Positions 23,211 to 34,350 of a stretch of DNA of 64,000 nt are shown here, one piece after another. Each line of letters opens with the position of its first letter. Positions within the stretch are counted from its first letter, which is position 1. The notes beneath the pieces were generated by a model, which was not told where the DNA came from, ran no database searches, and saw only the letters and a list, made by a program, of their open reading frames with translations. Both the position numbers and the translations under genes were made by a program. Source of the stretch: Euonymus europaeus (lineage: Eukaryota > Streptophyta > Magnoliopsida > Celastrales > Celastraceae); contig OY756957.1 in NCBI GenBank assembly GCA_963580455.1, positions 24,086,501 to 24,150,500 on the forward strand, written 5' to 3'.

Positions 23211-25470
23211 ATGTCTTATAAAAAGGACCAAAAACACATGATTTGGGTTTAATTGGGGTGTAATTACAACTAAAATTAGCTAAAGCAATTATATTCTCAC
23301 TTTTTCCCAAATTATGTGCTGCTTATTGTCACAAGTGTGATCTCAATCGCAAAAACCTATCATATTCTTCTTTTGTGTACATTTTTCAATTTTAATTTAT
23401 TTAATCTAATAAACAATGAATTGTCCCCACTAAATATTTATAGTGGCGCATCGCATGAATTGCATCTAAAAATCTATGTCCATTACTTTAAAGTCTTTGC
23501 CTGCCTGTTTATTTCATTGATGACATGTGTTAACTAGGATAAGTTCAATGTGTGGGTTTTGCTTCTTTATTTGGTCGGATACCGCAAATTGTCACATCAC
23601 CATTTGTGCGATCAAATTATATATTACCATCTTTATCTATATGAATGAAATAGAGAAACCCATATTTGCTATTGAAAATTTGGTGGAAGGCGACCGAGTA
23701 TTATTTCTATGTATAATCAAGTGGGTAGGTTACCTTTCACGTTATTGGTTTAATTGTACAATATTTTTTGTATCAAAAAACACGCGTGCGTGGTGTTAAG
23801 TAGGTCATGAACCATGGGTTGGTGTTAATTAGGTCATTATCCATGATTTCATTGTCTCCTCAATTTTTTTTGATAATTGAGAACAATATTACAAGAATTT
23901 GCCATTTGACGGTTGACATTGACCTAATTTCGGGTTATTATAGCAAGAGCGGTTTTAGAATGAGATTTTGTCAATGACAAATCCATAAATTTACCGCAGG
24001 GAGTCAAAGGATGCCAGGGGTTTGGGGCAGCACCCTTAGAAATATTTTTTGGGATATTAATTTACTAAAAATGATGGGGAATAAGTAAATGAATTTATAG
24101 TAATTAAATTAAGTAATATGTATGTAGTCATTAAATTACACATCACAATTAAAACATAAAATATTTAAGATAATAAAAAAACAATCATTTTGTGGTAGAC
24201 GATTTTTCATTCATGAACAAAAATCGTCTATCATCATGTGTATTAATAAATAATAATAATTTATATATTATACAAACATATTATAATTAGAAACATGTAG
24301 TATATTTGATATTATATATAAAATATAGATAAATTCAAAAGTTGAGTGTGAGCTCTAATAACTCTGTCGCTATTATCAAGTCTACGTACACATAATCTTT
24401 TTTACCTAACGACAAGATAAGTTGGACAAAACCCAATGCATGGATGTAAATAATATTGCTTATAAGCCTAAAATTTTCCGAATCCATATGATTTGACTCA
24501 AAAGATTCAACAACTAAACTATAGGTTCATTTTCCCACTCTACGTCAACAGGCACACATGTCCCACCCATAACAACTCAATTTGCAAATTTTTGTGATTC
24601 CAAATTTTATTTATGCAAAAAAGATGTCAAGATCTATGGCCCATGCAAGTCTGTCAATCATATGTGGAATTCAAAGTCTACTATTGAAGTATATCAAACG
24701 ACATTTGAAAGACACGGCTCTTCAGAACGACGGAAGACTTGGCCAACCGCAAGTGTGAATTAAGAGAATACAGCAGCCGCTGGGGCATGTACGACTGACT
24801 GACCATTGAAGCATGGAAAAAGGCATGCCATATATATACAAATAATTGTATAAGAAGAAAACACACGGGCCACAGAATAAAAGTTGTTTCGAAGACGTCG
24901 AGAGTTGATTGTCAACCTGTTAACATCAGCGGCAAAAGGAGACTGGGCGTTAGGCCCAGGCCTTGACTTAAACATGGGCCGCTGTCATTGATGGGCTTTG
25001 TTTTTAAAACCTTAAAACTTGGGCCTGTTATTGAAGCTTGCATTGGAATTTCGAATCCCAACTGTTTACTTTACTTGTTAATATGGGCTTAAATTAAAAA
25101 TAGGGAAACCCATCAAGTACTGTTCCAGTTCCCAGTTTGAGGCACATTGGACTATATTCATACCAATTTGTACGCGTGACTAGTTTGTGACAGAGGTATC
25201 TTGAAAGATCAAACGAATGATGTGAATTTGTGCGGAATGCACATTTAACCATTAACTACCTTCTAATTCTTTCTACAACCTTGCAAGGTTGGACCTTAGA
25301 GGACTTTGTTGAAAGTCCCATGCCAACCCACATCAACGATCGATATTGATATGTTTCGGTTTACTGGTTTCGTGGATATATTAAATCCACGTCAATTTTA
25401 TTCTTCTTGGATCATCTTACTCAATAAAATGTACTTGATGCCTCAGAAAATGCATCTTAGGTGGGTAGGG
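23211..25470. other. Intergenic stretch without a recognised gene
   Basis: AT-rich sequence. A hairpin with 12-bp arms (TAGACGATTTTT at 24196-24207, its complement at 24219-24230) is the only structural feature noted. ORFs around 23530 and 24700-24970 have no recognisable domain. Confidence 0.4.
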
Positions 25471-25717
25471 GCATGATATAAGTAAATCAAAGTATAATCC
25501 TTGCTATATCACAAAGAACACCTACACATTTCATTAGAATACACTTCCAATGTTTTCGAGTTTCTTCACAACAACTGTGGCTACTCCTAGAAGCACAATA
25601 ACAAAATAACCCTAGATGATAAACAGACTGAACTATCCTTCCCCACAAAACAAAATTTAAACTTAAATAAAATAGAACATAAACATAAGATAAATAACAA
25701 AATGCAATTTATCCAAC

Positions 25718-27650
25718 ACTACCCCAGCTTTCTCTTTAAAAGGCAAAACCTGTCTCTCCTTTAGTCAATAAGTCAGCAAGCTGCTCCTCACTACTACAGA
25801 ACTTCAACTCAACAATACCTTCTTCCACTTCTCTGATAAACTGGTACTTAATGTTAATATGTTGTGTTAGCTCATGTTCCACAGGATTTTTGGCTATCAC
25901 AATAGCCGACTTCCTATCACAAAATTTTTGAGTAGAGCCCATTTGCTGAAAACCAAGATCCTCTAACACTCTTCTAATCCAGACAGCTTGGGTAGCAGCC
26001 TTTGAAGCTAAAACACATTAAGCTTCAGTGGAAGACAAGGCCATAGATTTCCGCTTCTTCGATTTCCAAGTGCACATATCAGATCCCAAATCAAACACCA
26101 TTCATGAAGTGCTTCTCCTGTCTTCATGAGAACCTGCCCAATCACTGTCATATAAGCCAAAGAATTTTAACCTGCCCTTCGTTGCATAAAGAATTCCATA
26201 ATCTAATGTCCGTTGAAGGTAACACTGAATTCTTTTGGTTGATGCATATATCTTGACAAAAGACTAACAAAGAATATAATGTTGAGCCTTGAGTGAGTGA
26301 GGTACAAAATATTTCCGATCAAACGGAGATAAATACTAGTATCTGCCAAGTCTGCACCATCATCCTTGAACAATTTTTCATTAGCCATCAGAGGCACATA
26401 AACTAGATTACAGCCTCGCATGTTAAATTTCCTTAGAATATTTTTGGTATAACTTTCTTAAGAAATAAAACAACCTTGAGAAGATTGATCCATCTCAATT
26501 CCCATAAAATACCTCATGAGGCCCAAATCAATCATTTCATACTTGTTCATCAAACTGTTTTTGAATTCCTCAATAACGCACTCATCACTTCCAGTCACAA
26601 TGAGATCATTCACGTATATAGAAATGATCAAAATGGATGTCCCTTGCTTTTGAACATATAAAGTTCCCTCATTCTTGCTTTTTTTTTCAACCCTTTATTC
26701 TTGAAGAACTTGTCTATCTCGGAATACTAGCCCGTGGAGACTGACAAAGCCTATACAATGATTTCTTGAGTCTATACACCTTACGTTCTTCCCCTAAAAC
26801 TAAAAAATCTTCAGGTTGCGCTACAAAAACTTCCTCCTCCAGCCTTCCATTAGAAAAACACAAATTTAACATCCATCTTATGTATCTTCCAATTCTGCTG
26901 AGCTGCAACAACTAAAATAATTCAAATTGTTTTCCGTCTGGCCATGGGAGCATAAGTCTCATTAAAATCAACACTAGGTTTTTGAGAGAAGCCTCAAGCC
27001 ACAAAACGAGCTTTACACTTATGATAACTCCCATAAACATTAAATTTAACTCAAGCCATTCTCAAAAAATTATCTATAAATGTAAGAAAGAATCTACAAT
27101 TACCCATAGAGTTTTTCTACATAGGACTACAAAGATCCGTGTGCACCAATTCCAGGACTTCTTTTGCTCGTCATTTGGCTTGATGAGGAAAATAAGTCCT
27201 ATGATGTTTTCCATATACACGCATAAGTGCACATCTTCAGTCGTTACGGGTAAGTCAACCACCATTTTGCTTATCTGCAAAAGCTTTACACTGTTGACAT
27301 TAAGGTGACCAAACCTCTTATGTCATAACTCTATTTGCTTTATCTACTCCTTATTGGATAATAAAGCCACTTCCTCTCCTTTGTCAAAATTCGACAAAAA
27401 ACTGTTTTTACCCATCATTTTCACAACCATCAACTCTTTACTCCTATCATCCTTATAATAAATAGTACAACCACCATTTTCAAAAATCAACTCATATCCC
27501 CTCTCATCATTTGTCCCACACTAAATTATGGCTTAGAGCAGGCACATAAAGCACATCACAGATAGATTTCATCCCAACATTAGACTGAATTCTGATTCTA
27601 CCCTTACCAATAGCTTCAACCACAGTTCCATTTCCAAGTCTAATTCATAG
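25718..27650 (-). pseudogene. Degenerate Ty1/copia pol on the minus strand
   Basis: Going from 27650 downward there are: the region after the protease (VVEAIGKGRIRIQSNVG, DVLYVPALSHNL), a GAG-pre-integrase segment (RFGHLNVNSVK at about 27300), a remnant of the integrase start, then reverse transcriptase pieces (HKMDVK, SNGRLEEEVFVAQPEDF at about 26850) and RNase H (NPVEHELTQHINIKYQFIRE and EEQLADLLTKG at about 25745-25905). Most of the integrase core is absent, and stops and frameshifts are frequent. A purine tract (AAAGCTGGGGTAG in minus sense) precedes a possible LTR start TGTTGGATAAA at 25718. Confidence 0.8.
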
Positions 27651-27655
27651 GACAT

Positions 27656-27799
27656 ATCACATTATTGTGAGTTGGTGGAATCTGGTTCATTGACAGTTGA
27701 AAAGATTCCAGGTAGTCATAATCTTGAGAATATGTTTACGAAGGTATGTTGGTTGATAAGCTGAAGTTTTGTATGGCTTCAGCTAGACTTCTTAACTAG
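27656..27799 (+). pseudogene. Short copia RNase H C-terminal fragment, opposite orientation
   Basis: The plus strand encodes YCELVESGSLTVEKIPGSHN, LENMFTKV and, after a small frame disturbance, a KLKFCMASARLL-like end with TAG at 27797-27799. This is the typical end of copia RNase H. It abuts the minus-strand copia relic at about 27650, so two different elements meet here. Confidence 0.7.
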
Positions 27800-28060
27800 T
27801 TTGAAGGGTTGTGGTTGTTAGGCGATTGTTGATCTCTATGCTCCGTTTGTTTGAAGTAAAACCAACCTCTTATGGAAAATGAATCTCAAGGAAAATATTA
27901 TAATGAAAAATCAACTAATTTCTAGTGTTTTGACAAAAATATTGATAATGTTTTTCACTGTTTGTTTGATGAAAAACATAGTTTGGAATACAATATTATT
28001 ATTGTTGTTACTATCTTTTAACAAACCGATAAATATTTGTTTATAGTGTTATACAAATTA

Positions 28061-28974
28061 GGGAGAAGTATCGATTTGACCCTCATACTTTCCAAAATGG
28101 GTCATTTAGGTCCTCTAACTTTTTTTTAGCTTATTCAAGCCCTTCTACTTCAATAAATGGTATCCGTTAGCCCTTGTTGCATATTTCCATTAATTTTGAC
28201 TGACCTGGATCTTTGTAAATGACATGGTAAATATTTTTTTTCAAAAACTACAAATTACATGTATTATGTTTTTCAACTCCCTCTTCCATTTTCTCTCTCT
28301 CTACACACAACAAACATATATCAACCCTCTCCATTACAAGTCTAAAAATTCATTTGTGTACAGAAAGATTTCTATGGGTGGAGAGAGCTAGTTGAAGGTG
28401 AAAGTGAAAGCATGGGTATCAAAAGCTGGCCTTTCTATAGACATTAAATGAAGAGAAGGTCAGTCCTTGAACCACAGGTCAGAGTGATCCTATCCTTTCA
28501 ATAGTTAAAGGCACACAAGAGAAATGCTTCTTTGGAAAAGAAGGGCTTCTTGGATGCCTAGAGGGAGCTGCTATAAAATCAGCCCTTACTCTCTTTCATT
28601 TTCTCTCCTTGAGTATCGTCTTTACCCTTTCAGATCTGATTGGGGGTTGATCACCTGTAACAAATCTAATTAATGAGAGAGTAGCATATCTGATTTTGAA
28701 TAAGGAAGAACCAACTTTGATGGAGGTGAGAAGACCAGAAGATCCGCCGGAGAAGAAGATACTTTTTTATCATTATTTTTTTTGTTTTTCTAAATCAAAA
28801 AATACACAAATCAACACCATTAACTGACACATCAGCACAGTTATGACAGAAAGATGGGTAAGGGCTTATTTAGACCATTATCCAAAGTAGAGGGGTTTGA
28901 ACAAGCTGGAAAAAAGTTTGAGGGCTCAAATGACCCATTTTTCAAAGTACAAGGGCTTCTATCATACTTCTCCC
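28061..28974. mobile_element. Non-autonomous Mutator-like element (MULE) with 9-bp target duplication
   Basis: TACAAATTA occurs at 28052-28060 and at 28975-28983, a perfect 9-bp duplication. The ends start GGGAGAAGTAT and form imperfect inverted repeats of about 115 bp (28061-~28175 and ~28860-28974), including the shared string AAAATGGGTCATTT. The 680-bp interior is ordinary-complexity sequence, but no frame or domain was recognised; acquired host DNA is possible but not shown. Confidence 0.88.
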
Positions 28975-29309
28975 TACAAATTATATAATTCCAAAAAAAA
29001 TAATGTTGTACATAATCATTAGTATTTTTTCTATTTTACATATCAAAAATCACGTGTACATGTCATTGGAGGATGGAACACCACATCAGCAAATTCTGTC
29101 GGAGTTTTGACTAAAAGACTAAGACATCAATGTGTATAAATAAAATCAAGGGTAGAAATCACAAAAATTGGAAGTTTAAGGATGGAATCTATAAACAATG
29201 AAAGTTTAAGGCCAAATTCAAATATTTTGACTATATATAGATACACATAAAATAGTCACATGCACACTTGTAGATAGAAAGAATACATGTGTGTGTATAT
29301 ATAAAATTC

Positions 29310-29590
29310 ACTTACGGTGTTCTAAAATGATATCCTAATTTTTGGGGTCCAAATTATTCTTCTTAACATTCGGAAAAATTACATTATATTTTGAATTAAA
29401 CATGAAAATTGTATAAATAATTCTGTATCGTTGGATATAAAAAAAATATTTTCACACGTTTTAAGTTGCATTTGATTTTTGTTTCGAACAAAAAATATAT
29501 TATTGGATTTGTAAAAGTTATCAAAAGACAAATATATTTTTTCAATTTTTAATTTTTTGAACCCTAAAATTGATTTCAATGAATCAGTTA
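29310..29590. mobile_element. MITE-like segment related to the 20521 element
   Basis: The order of motifs (CTAAAATGA, TTTTTGGGGTCCAAA, a TTTGATTTTTGTTT-like centre in inverted form, AACCCTAAAATTG) parallels the Mutator-type MITE at 20521-20883 and the segment at 8185-8400. Exact ends and a target duplication could not be fixed. Confidence 0.45.
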
Positions 29591-29823
29591 TGTATGCTAA
29601 TGTTGTACCATGGACTGAAAAATGACATCCGGTTTAGTGGAACGGATGTCATTTTCCAGTCTTTTTTGTTTAGCCTTTTTTTTATTGAAGTTTAATGATT
29701 TTTCTATAATTTTTCTATTTTCCTACAAACAAACACCTATAACTATAGAAAAGATTTTTCAAGAAGTGAATTTCCGCCTAACAAACGAAGCATTAATCGT
29801 CTTTGTTTTTTAATGGGAGTTAT

Positions 29824-30089
29824 GCAACAACAAAGAAAAAACAATGTGCTCAACTCATGAGTCAGAATTTTATAATTTATATATTAAAATGCAATAATCA
29901 CATTGCATTTTCATTTCAGTGTTCGTATGTCTGAATAATGGAATAGTTTACCCAAATAAATGTTGAACAATTGAACATATATGTATAAATATATATTTGC
30001 TTAGGAGGTGCCTTGGCCCCATCGAAGCAGTCTAGGTGCTAAGCGCTAGTCTGCCGCCCAACTAGCGCCTAGCCAATTTTAGAACACTG
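29824..30089 (-). mobile_element. Truncated copy of the CAGTGT-ended element seen at 49193-49690
   Basis: Read on the minus strand from 30089, it begins CAGTGTTCTAAAATTGG, followed by GGCTAGGCGCTAG-type sequence. It later matches ATGAAAATGCAATGTGATTA and TTGCATTTTAATAT of the 49.2-kb element. The far end stops at GTTGTTGC around 29824, so the distal part is missing. Confidence 0.6.
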
Positions 30090-30369
30090 TTGCAAATACA
30101 CCAATTTTGAAAGTAATGAGAGAAGTGTCTCGAAAGATGTAGAAAAAAAAAAGAACTTGGGACACCAAATTGAGGACATGTAGTTTGACTGGAAGAACAT
30201 GAAATTGGGATCTGAAATATTGTGATGTAGTCTTTAAAATATGAAGGGGAGATGACCAAATCATAAGTACGTACCTTGAACTTTCAATTTTTGATTAACT
30301 GGTTGGGTTAAATCTTTGAATTAAAGCCGTACTTTCTGGATTACATGTGATGATTGTCAAGAAGCTTGA

Positions 30370-30960
30370 TCTTTGGAGTTATGAGTTCTACTAGCGTCCA
30401 GCCCGATCAAATTAAGATTGGACGTTATACCGTCCATTCTAATGCACGATACGTGGACATTGACTCGGTCAACATTCACAAATGATTTTTTATTTTAATT
30501 TTTTTTCAAAATTTTATTATGAAAAGTATATGAAAAAAATGGATATAGAGAGTTATCTTATCTTATTACTAATGCAAAATTTTACAGAGCAATGACAACA
30601 ATTTTTTTTTTCATTTTTTTGCTGAAGGATTATCGACGATTTTTTAACTTTTTTTTTATATTTTTTTGTAGACGGATTACTGATGAAATTTAATTTTTTA
30701 TTTTTTTCCCAATGGATTGTAGACGTAATTTAATTTTCATTTTTATTTTTTGCCAACGGATTATCGACGATTTTTTTTAAAACTTTCTGCCAATGGATTA
30801 TCGAAAAAATTTCTTGAAAAATCTGTTGGTCGGTGTTTAGATTACCTACGAGAGTTTTCATGAAGAAATTTTTTGATCGGTAATCAATATTACAGACGAA
30901 TTTTTAGGATTACCAGCAAAAACTTCCATCGATAATTTATAAATTTCTTATAATGAGACA
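30370..30960. repeat. Degenerate repeats of a GGATTATCGACGA-like motif
   Basis: Variants of GGATTATCGACGATTT (GGATTACTGATGAA, GGATTGTAGACGTA, GGATTATCGACGAT, GGATTATCGAAAAA) recur about every 60 bp between 30620 and 30800. They look like sub-terminal repeats of a DNA transposon. No ends were found. Confidence 0.4.
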
Positions 30961-31977
30961 AATGACATTAAATTATTAGTTAGCCCAGGCCTACCAAGTC
31001 CAGTCCTATGGATTTGTCTGGCTGACCAAGGCTTGGTATTTAATATTCGCAGCTCGACCCACATTGCACCTCTACACTTATTAATTTATTTTCGTATATG
31101 AGGTGAGGTTTACAGACATTTTTGCCATTTTCCGATCCACACACAGGAATTGTTTATTTTAGCAGTTAATGATGTGGGTTGTGTTATATCGTATATGAAT
31201 TTTATTTTTGTTTTATTGGAAAAAAGGGACCTTGATGGCCAGATGGGTGTGTGCCAAAACTTTCGACTGAGAGGTCAGTGTCCTAGTAGTAGCTGAGGAA
31301 ACACAATGTGAATAGGTGAATAGTGTTTCTAAAGGCACTCAGAGACCGTACAAAACGGTGCAAGAGATATCACTGCAGCTTGTACGTTGTGATTCTTTTC
31401 TGAGCTAGCTGTTCGTTCCTTTGAATTTTTAGTCTCCAAAAAGAAATCCCTAGCCTGCTGCTTGTCAAAGAAAGCTGTTTTTTTTATTTTTTTATTTCTT
31501 TCTCAAATCTGACACACTATTCCGCATCAGGAATACCACTTCAAAGTTCGAAGTCCAACTTGAAGTCAATGTGATGTGATCGTCTTATTTCGATCAAATC
31601 AAGAATAATTGTGGTAAGTTCTCAGTTTATACAATTTTATTTTTTACATTCCATATATTTTATACTTCATTGGATTAAACGAAAAGAGCAAAATATTTTT
31701 TTAAAAAAATACTATTTATTTCCTTTTTTCTTTTCGTATCTTTATTTTTTAATCTCCACAAACATTGATACATATAGGCAAACATATGATCTCGTGGTAA
31801 AGTTGCATAGATACAGTCTAGAAGTAACAAGTTAGTTACCAAAAATATTCTCTTCATATGTTATATATTATGTGGGATAAAATCTACATAAATTATATTT
31901 ATTTTCAACTTTATTCATTGTGAACAGTAGCAGACTTAGAATTCAAACTTGGATAGAGGAGGTCCGAGAGCACCTCC

Positions 31978-31980
<3 letters not shown>

Positions 31981-32021
<41 letters not shown>

Positions 32022-32030
32022 TATATATAC
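31981..32030. repeat. (AT)n microsatellite
   Basis: An AT run of about 36 bp with a short AAT-interrupted extension. Confidence 0.95.
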
Positions 32031-32224
32031 GAGACGAATGTAATCACTAATAATAGTTTTAAAAATAAAGCATTACATTTGTATTTATCACAGTTGTTCT
32101 CTACAAATTTTCATAAAATGTTCTATTATAAAGAATAACAATTTGACACCTAAAGAATCTACGACTGGAGGATACATACAATATATCATGTAATACAAAT
32201 TAGGACTAAGAAAGCAGATTAATC

Positions 32225-32418
32225 GTATTGACCTAGGCCTAAGCTTGACGACGTTATTGATATTACAAGTACTTATCATTTTTTTTTGGATTTTTTAAAT
32301 ATTGATATAAAAAATAAAGGGATACTATTTTATTTCTTAGCGGTTTCATCTAAAAATTATGTGTATTGACTTAGGCCTAGGCGTGACAGCGATTATTGAT
32401 ATTACAAATACTTTTCAT
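32225..32418. repeat. Spaced direct repeat of about 55 bp
   Basis: Copy 1 at 32225-32279 and copy 2 at 32363-32418 share GTATTGAC, TAGGCCTA, TTATTGATATTACAA and a TCAT end, with a handful of substitutions and one indel. The 83-bp spacer is AT-rich. No function can be assigned. Confidence 0.6.
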
Positions 32419-33100
32419 GTTGGCGTTCATGATTTGAAGATCAAGTTTGTTCAAAGGAAGATTGAAGAGAGGAAGAAGAGCAAAGACACAGAAGCTTGTA
32501 CAAAACTTCGGATCGTATTATTTTCATTAAGAATAAAAGCAACGGCTATTATACAAGTCAGCGGCAATGTTCACCGACTACATGTGACAGAAAACTGTAT
32601 GAAAGTACAATCTTTGAACAAACAATTCGAAAATAAAGAATGGGCTTGGCCCAAGAGATGAACCACAATAACACAATAATTATTGATAAAAGCCCATCTA
32701 CAATAAAGCCCAAACAAACAAAATTTAAGACCAACCCAGCTCTTGAAGTAAAAGAATTAGAGCAAATCCAAAGCTTTGCAGGCGCTACTGGAAGAAGAGA
32801 ATTGTAGCTGAGACGAAGATATATCTATCACCCATCTCATGTGGGGCATGGGTCGGATTGTTCAAGCATGGTCAACTTGGAAGTAAGAGCACAGAGGCGA
32901 TATGCTGGCACAACTTTGGTGAAGGTGTCTCCTGGTTGTTCATCTTATTTGAGGCGAGTCAAGCTGCCAACTTGATTTTCACTATAAAAGCGTTTTTATG
33001 TTGGAAATGTTTTTTTAGTATTAGGGAGCACTTTCTTCTTTTCCTGTCTTTACTCTGAATCGAACATGGGATTGCCTTTATAGGTTCCTCAGTGTCCGAT

Positions 33101-33215
33101 CTGGTACCACTAAACCAACTTGGTTCAGTGGTACCAGGACTTACACTGGGGCGTCTATGAAGGTGACCACCCAGGTTCGATCCTGGGTGAAGGCGGGGTG
33201 TAGGTAAACAATGTC
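33101..33215 (+). mobile_element. tRNA-like SINE remnant with a palindrome at its A box
   Basis: TTGGTTCAGTGGTACCAGG resembles a polymerase III A box and GGTTCGATCCTGGGTG at about 33174 an excellent B box, spaced about as in tRNAs. The segment lacks a tRNA-like acceptor pairing, so it reads as a tRNA-derived SINE or a tRNA relic. The A-box side is part of a 37-bp near-perfect palindrome (33101-33137). Confidence 0.45.
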
Positions 33216-33683
33216 ACCCCAAATATAAAATATATTTTCAACATTGACTATAGTTGACTATATTGTTCTTTGTCCCACAAAGTGTGATAGAACAATATGG
33301 AGATTCGCCTCTGATGGTAACTTTTTTGTTAATTGTTTGATCAAGGCTGCTGATTCGTATAAGACAGCGGTGCTGGATGATAATCTTTGTATGGTGTGGA
33401 GTGGCTAGGCTCCTCCAATGGTGGAATTTTTCTCTTGGCTTGTGCTACATGGCAAAATAAACTCTAGAGATAGGTTGTTTAGATTTGGGATGGTGGACTC
33501 AAATTTATGTCAGATGTGTGCAGCTTCTTCTGAAACTTTGGATCATCTTCTCTTGCATTGCAATGGAGTCTCTTACATGTGGTTCTTCTTTGTCTTGGCC
33601 TGGTATTGCTTTGGTGGTATTGTTTTTAGTTAGGTGGCATTCTTATTTTTGGTTGTTTTGGTTGGCTTCTTGGTGTTGCATTC

Positions 33684-34281
33684 TATTGAGATGTGGAGTC
33701 AAATTCCATATTCCATGACAATGTCATGCTCCAGCGCTCTGGTGCGCTCGAGCGGTCAGAAAGTAGTTCTCTGGACCAGAATGTTTTTTGTGTGCAGCAT
33801 GCTCGAGCGCTCACTGGCGCTCGAGCGGAGAACTGACGTGTTGACTTTGTCAAGTTGCCAAAATGATCTTAAAAGTAGTTGGAACTCTTCTATTTTTAGT
33901 TATTCTGTTTTTCCTTCTTGAGAGAAGATAGAAAGAGAGAGAGAAAGCTAGAGAGAGTGAGAGTATTACCTTAGATCCAAGGAGATCTTGTGTGGTGTTT
34001 GTATTCTTGATTCTCAATCTAGTGAAGCCCAGCAACCACAGTGGACGTAGCCTGTTAGATCACAAGATCGGGTGAACCACTATAACTCTTGTGTGTTCTT
34101 TACTTTCTTGTTCTTGTTCTTGATTTGAAGTGTGATTTATGATTTCTCTGAACTGAAGTGAAGTGAGGTTAAGACCTTGTTGCTTGCTTGTGCTTGTTGA
34201 CATCGGAGGTGTTAGTTATTATCTCTATTACTTCTACTTGTGTTGATTTGGGGGTTGGATTTCCGCTTTAAATCCCCTACA
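33684..34281 (+). repeat. 5' LTR of the young copia element
   Basis: 598 bp ending in CCCTACA. It starts TATTGAG where the 3' LTR has TGTTGAG, so the usual TG end is mutated here. The upstream third contains three GCTCGAGCG palindromic motifs within about 80 bp, and the middle has a (GA)n tract. A TATA box was not assigned with confidence. Confidence 0.95.
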
Positions 34282-34350
34282 ATTGGTATCGGAGCCAGGT
34301 TCATTTGTCTATTATTTGGGCTGTTTGAGATCTTTGGTTGAGTGGGAGTA

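Larger units (their letters stand above)
27838..29793. mobile_element. TIR element of the same family as 7865-8520, interrupted by other transposons
   Basis: The left end ATGCTCCGTTTGTTTGAAG at 27838 and the right end, in reverse complement ATGCTTCGTTTGTTAGGCG from 29793, are inverted repeats of the family in the monooxygenase intron. The sequence after the left end (CAACTAATTTCTAGTGTTTT) matches the right part of that intron element. Within it lie a complete MULE (28061-28974) and a MITE-like segment (about 29310-29590). Without the MULE and its extra 9-bp target copy the element would be about 1.0 kb. No coding sequence belongs to it. Confidence 0.6.

Noticed and set aside
24681..24975. Two overlapping minus ORFs of 61 and 71 codons
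   Set aside because: No domain, and mutually overlapping frames; consistent with chance.
30620..30830. CRISPR-like spaced repeats
   Set aside because: The motif copies are diverged, in a eukaryotic transposon-rich setting, with no uniform spacers.
33140..33200. A functional tRNA gene
   Set aside because: A good B box is present, but a cloverleaf with paired acceptor stem cannot be drawn; a SINE or tRNA relic is more likely.
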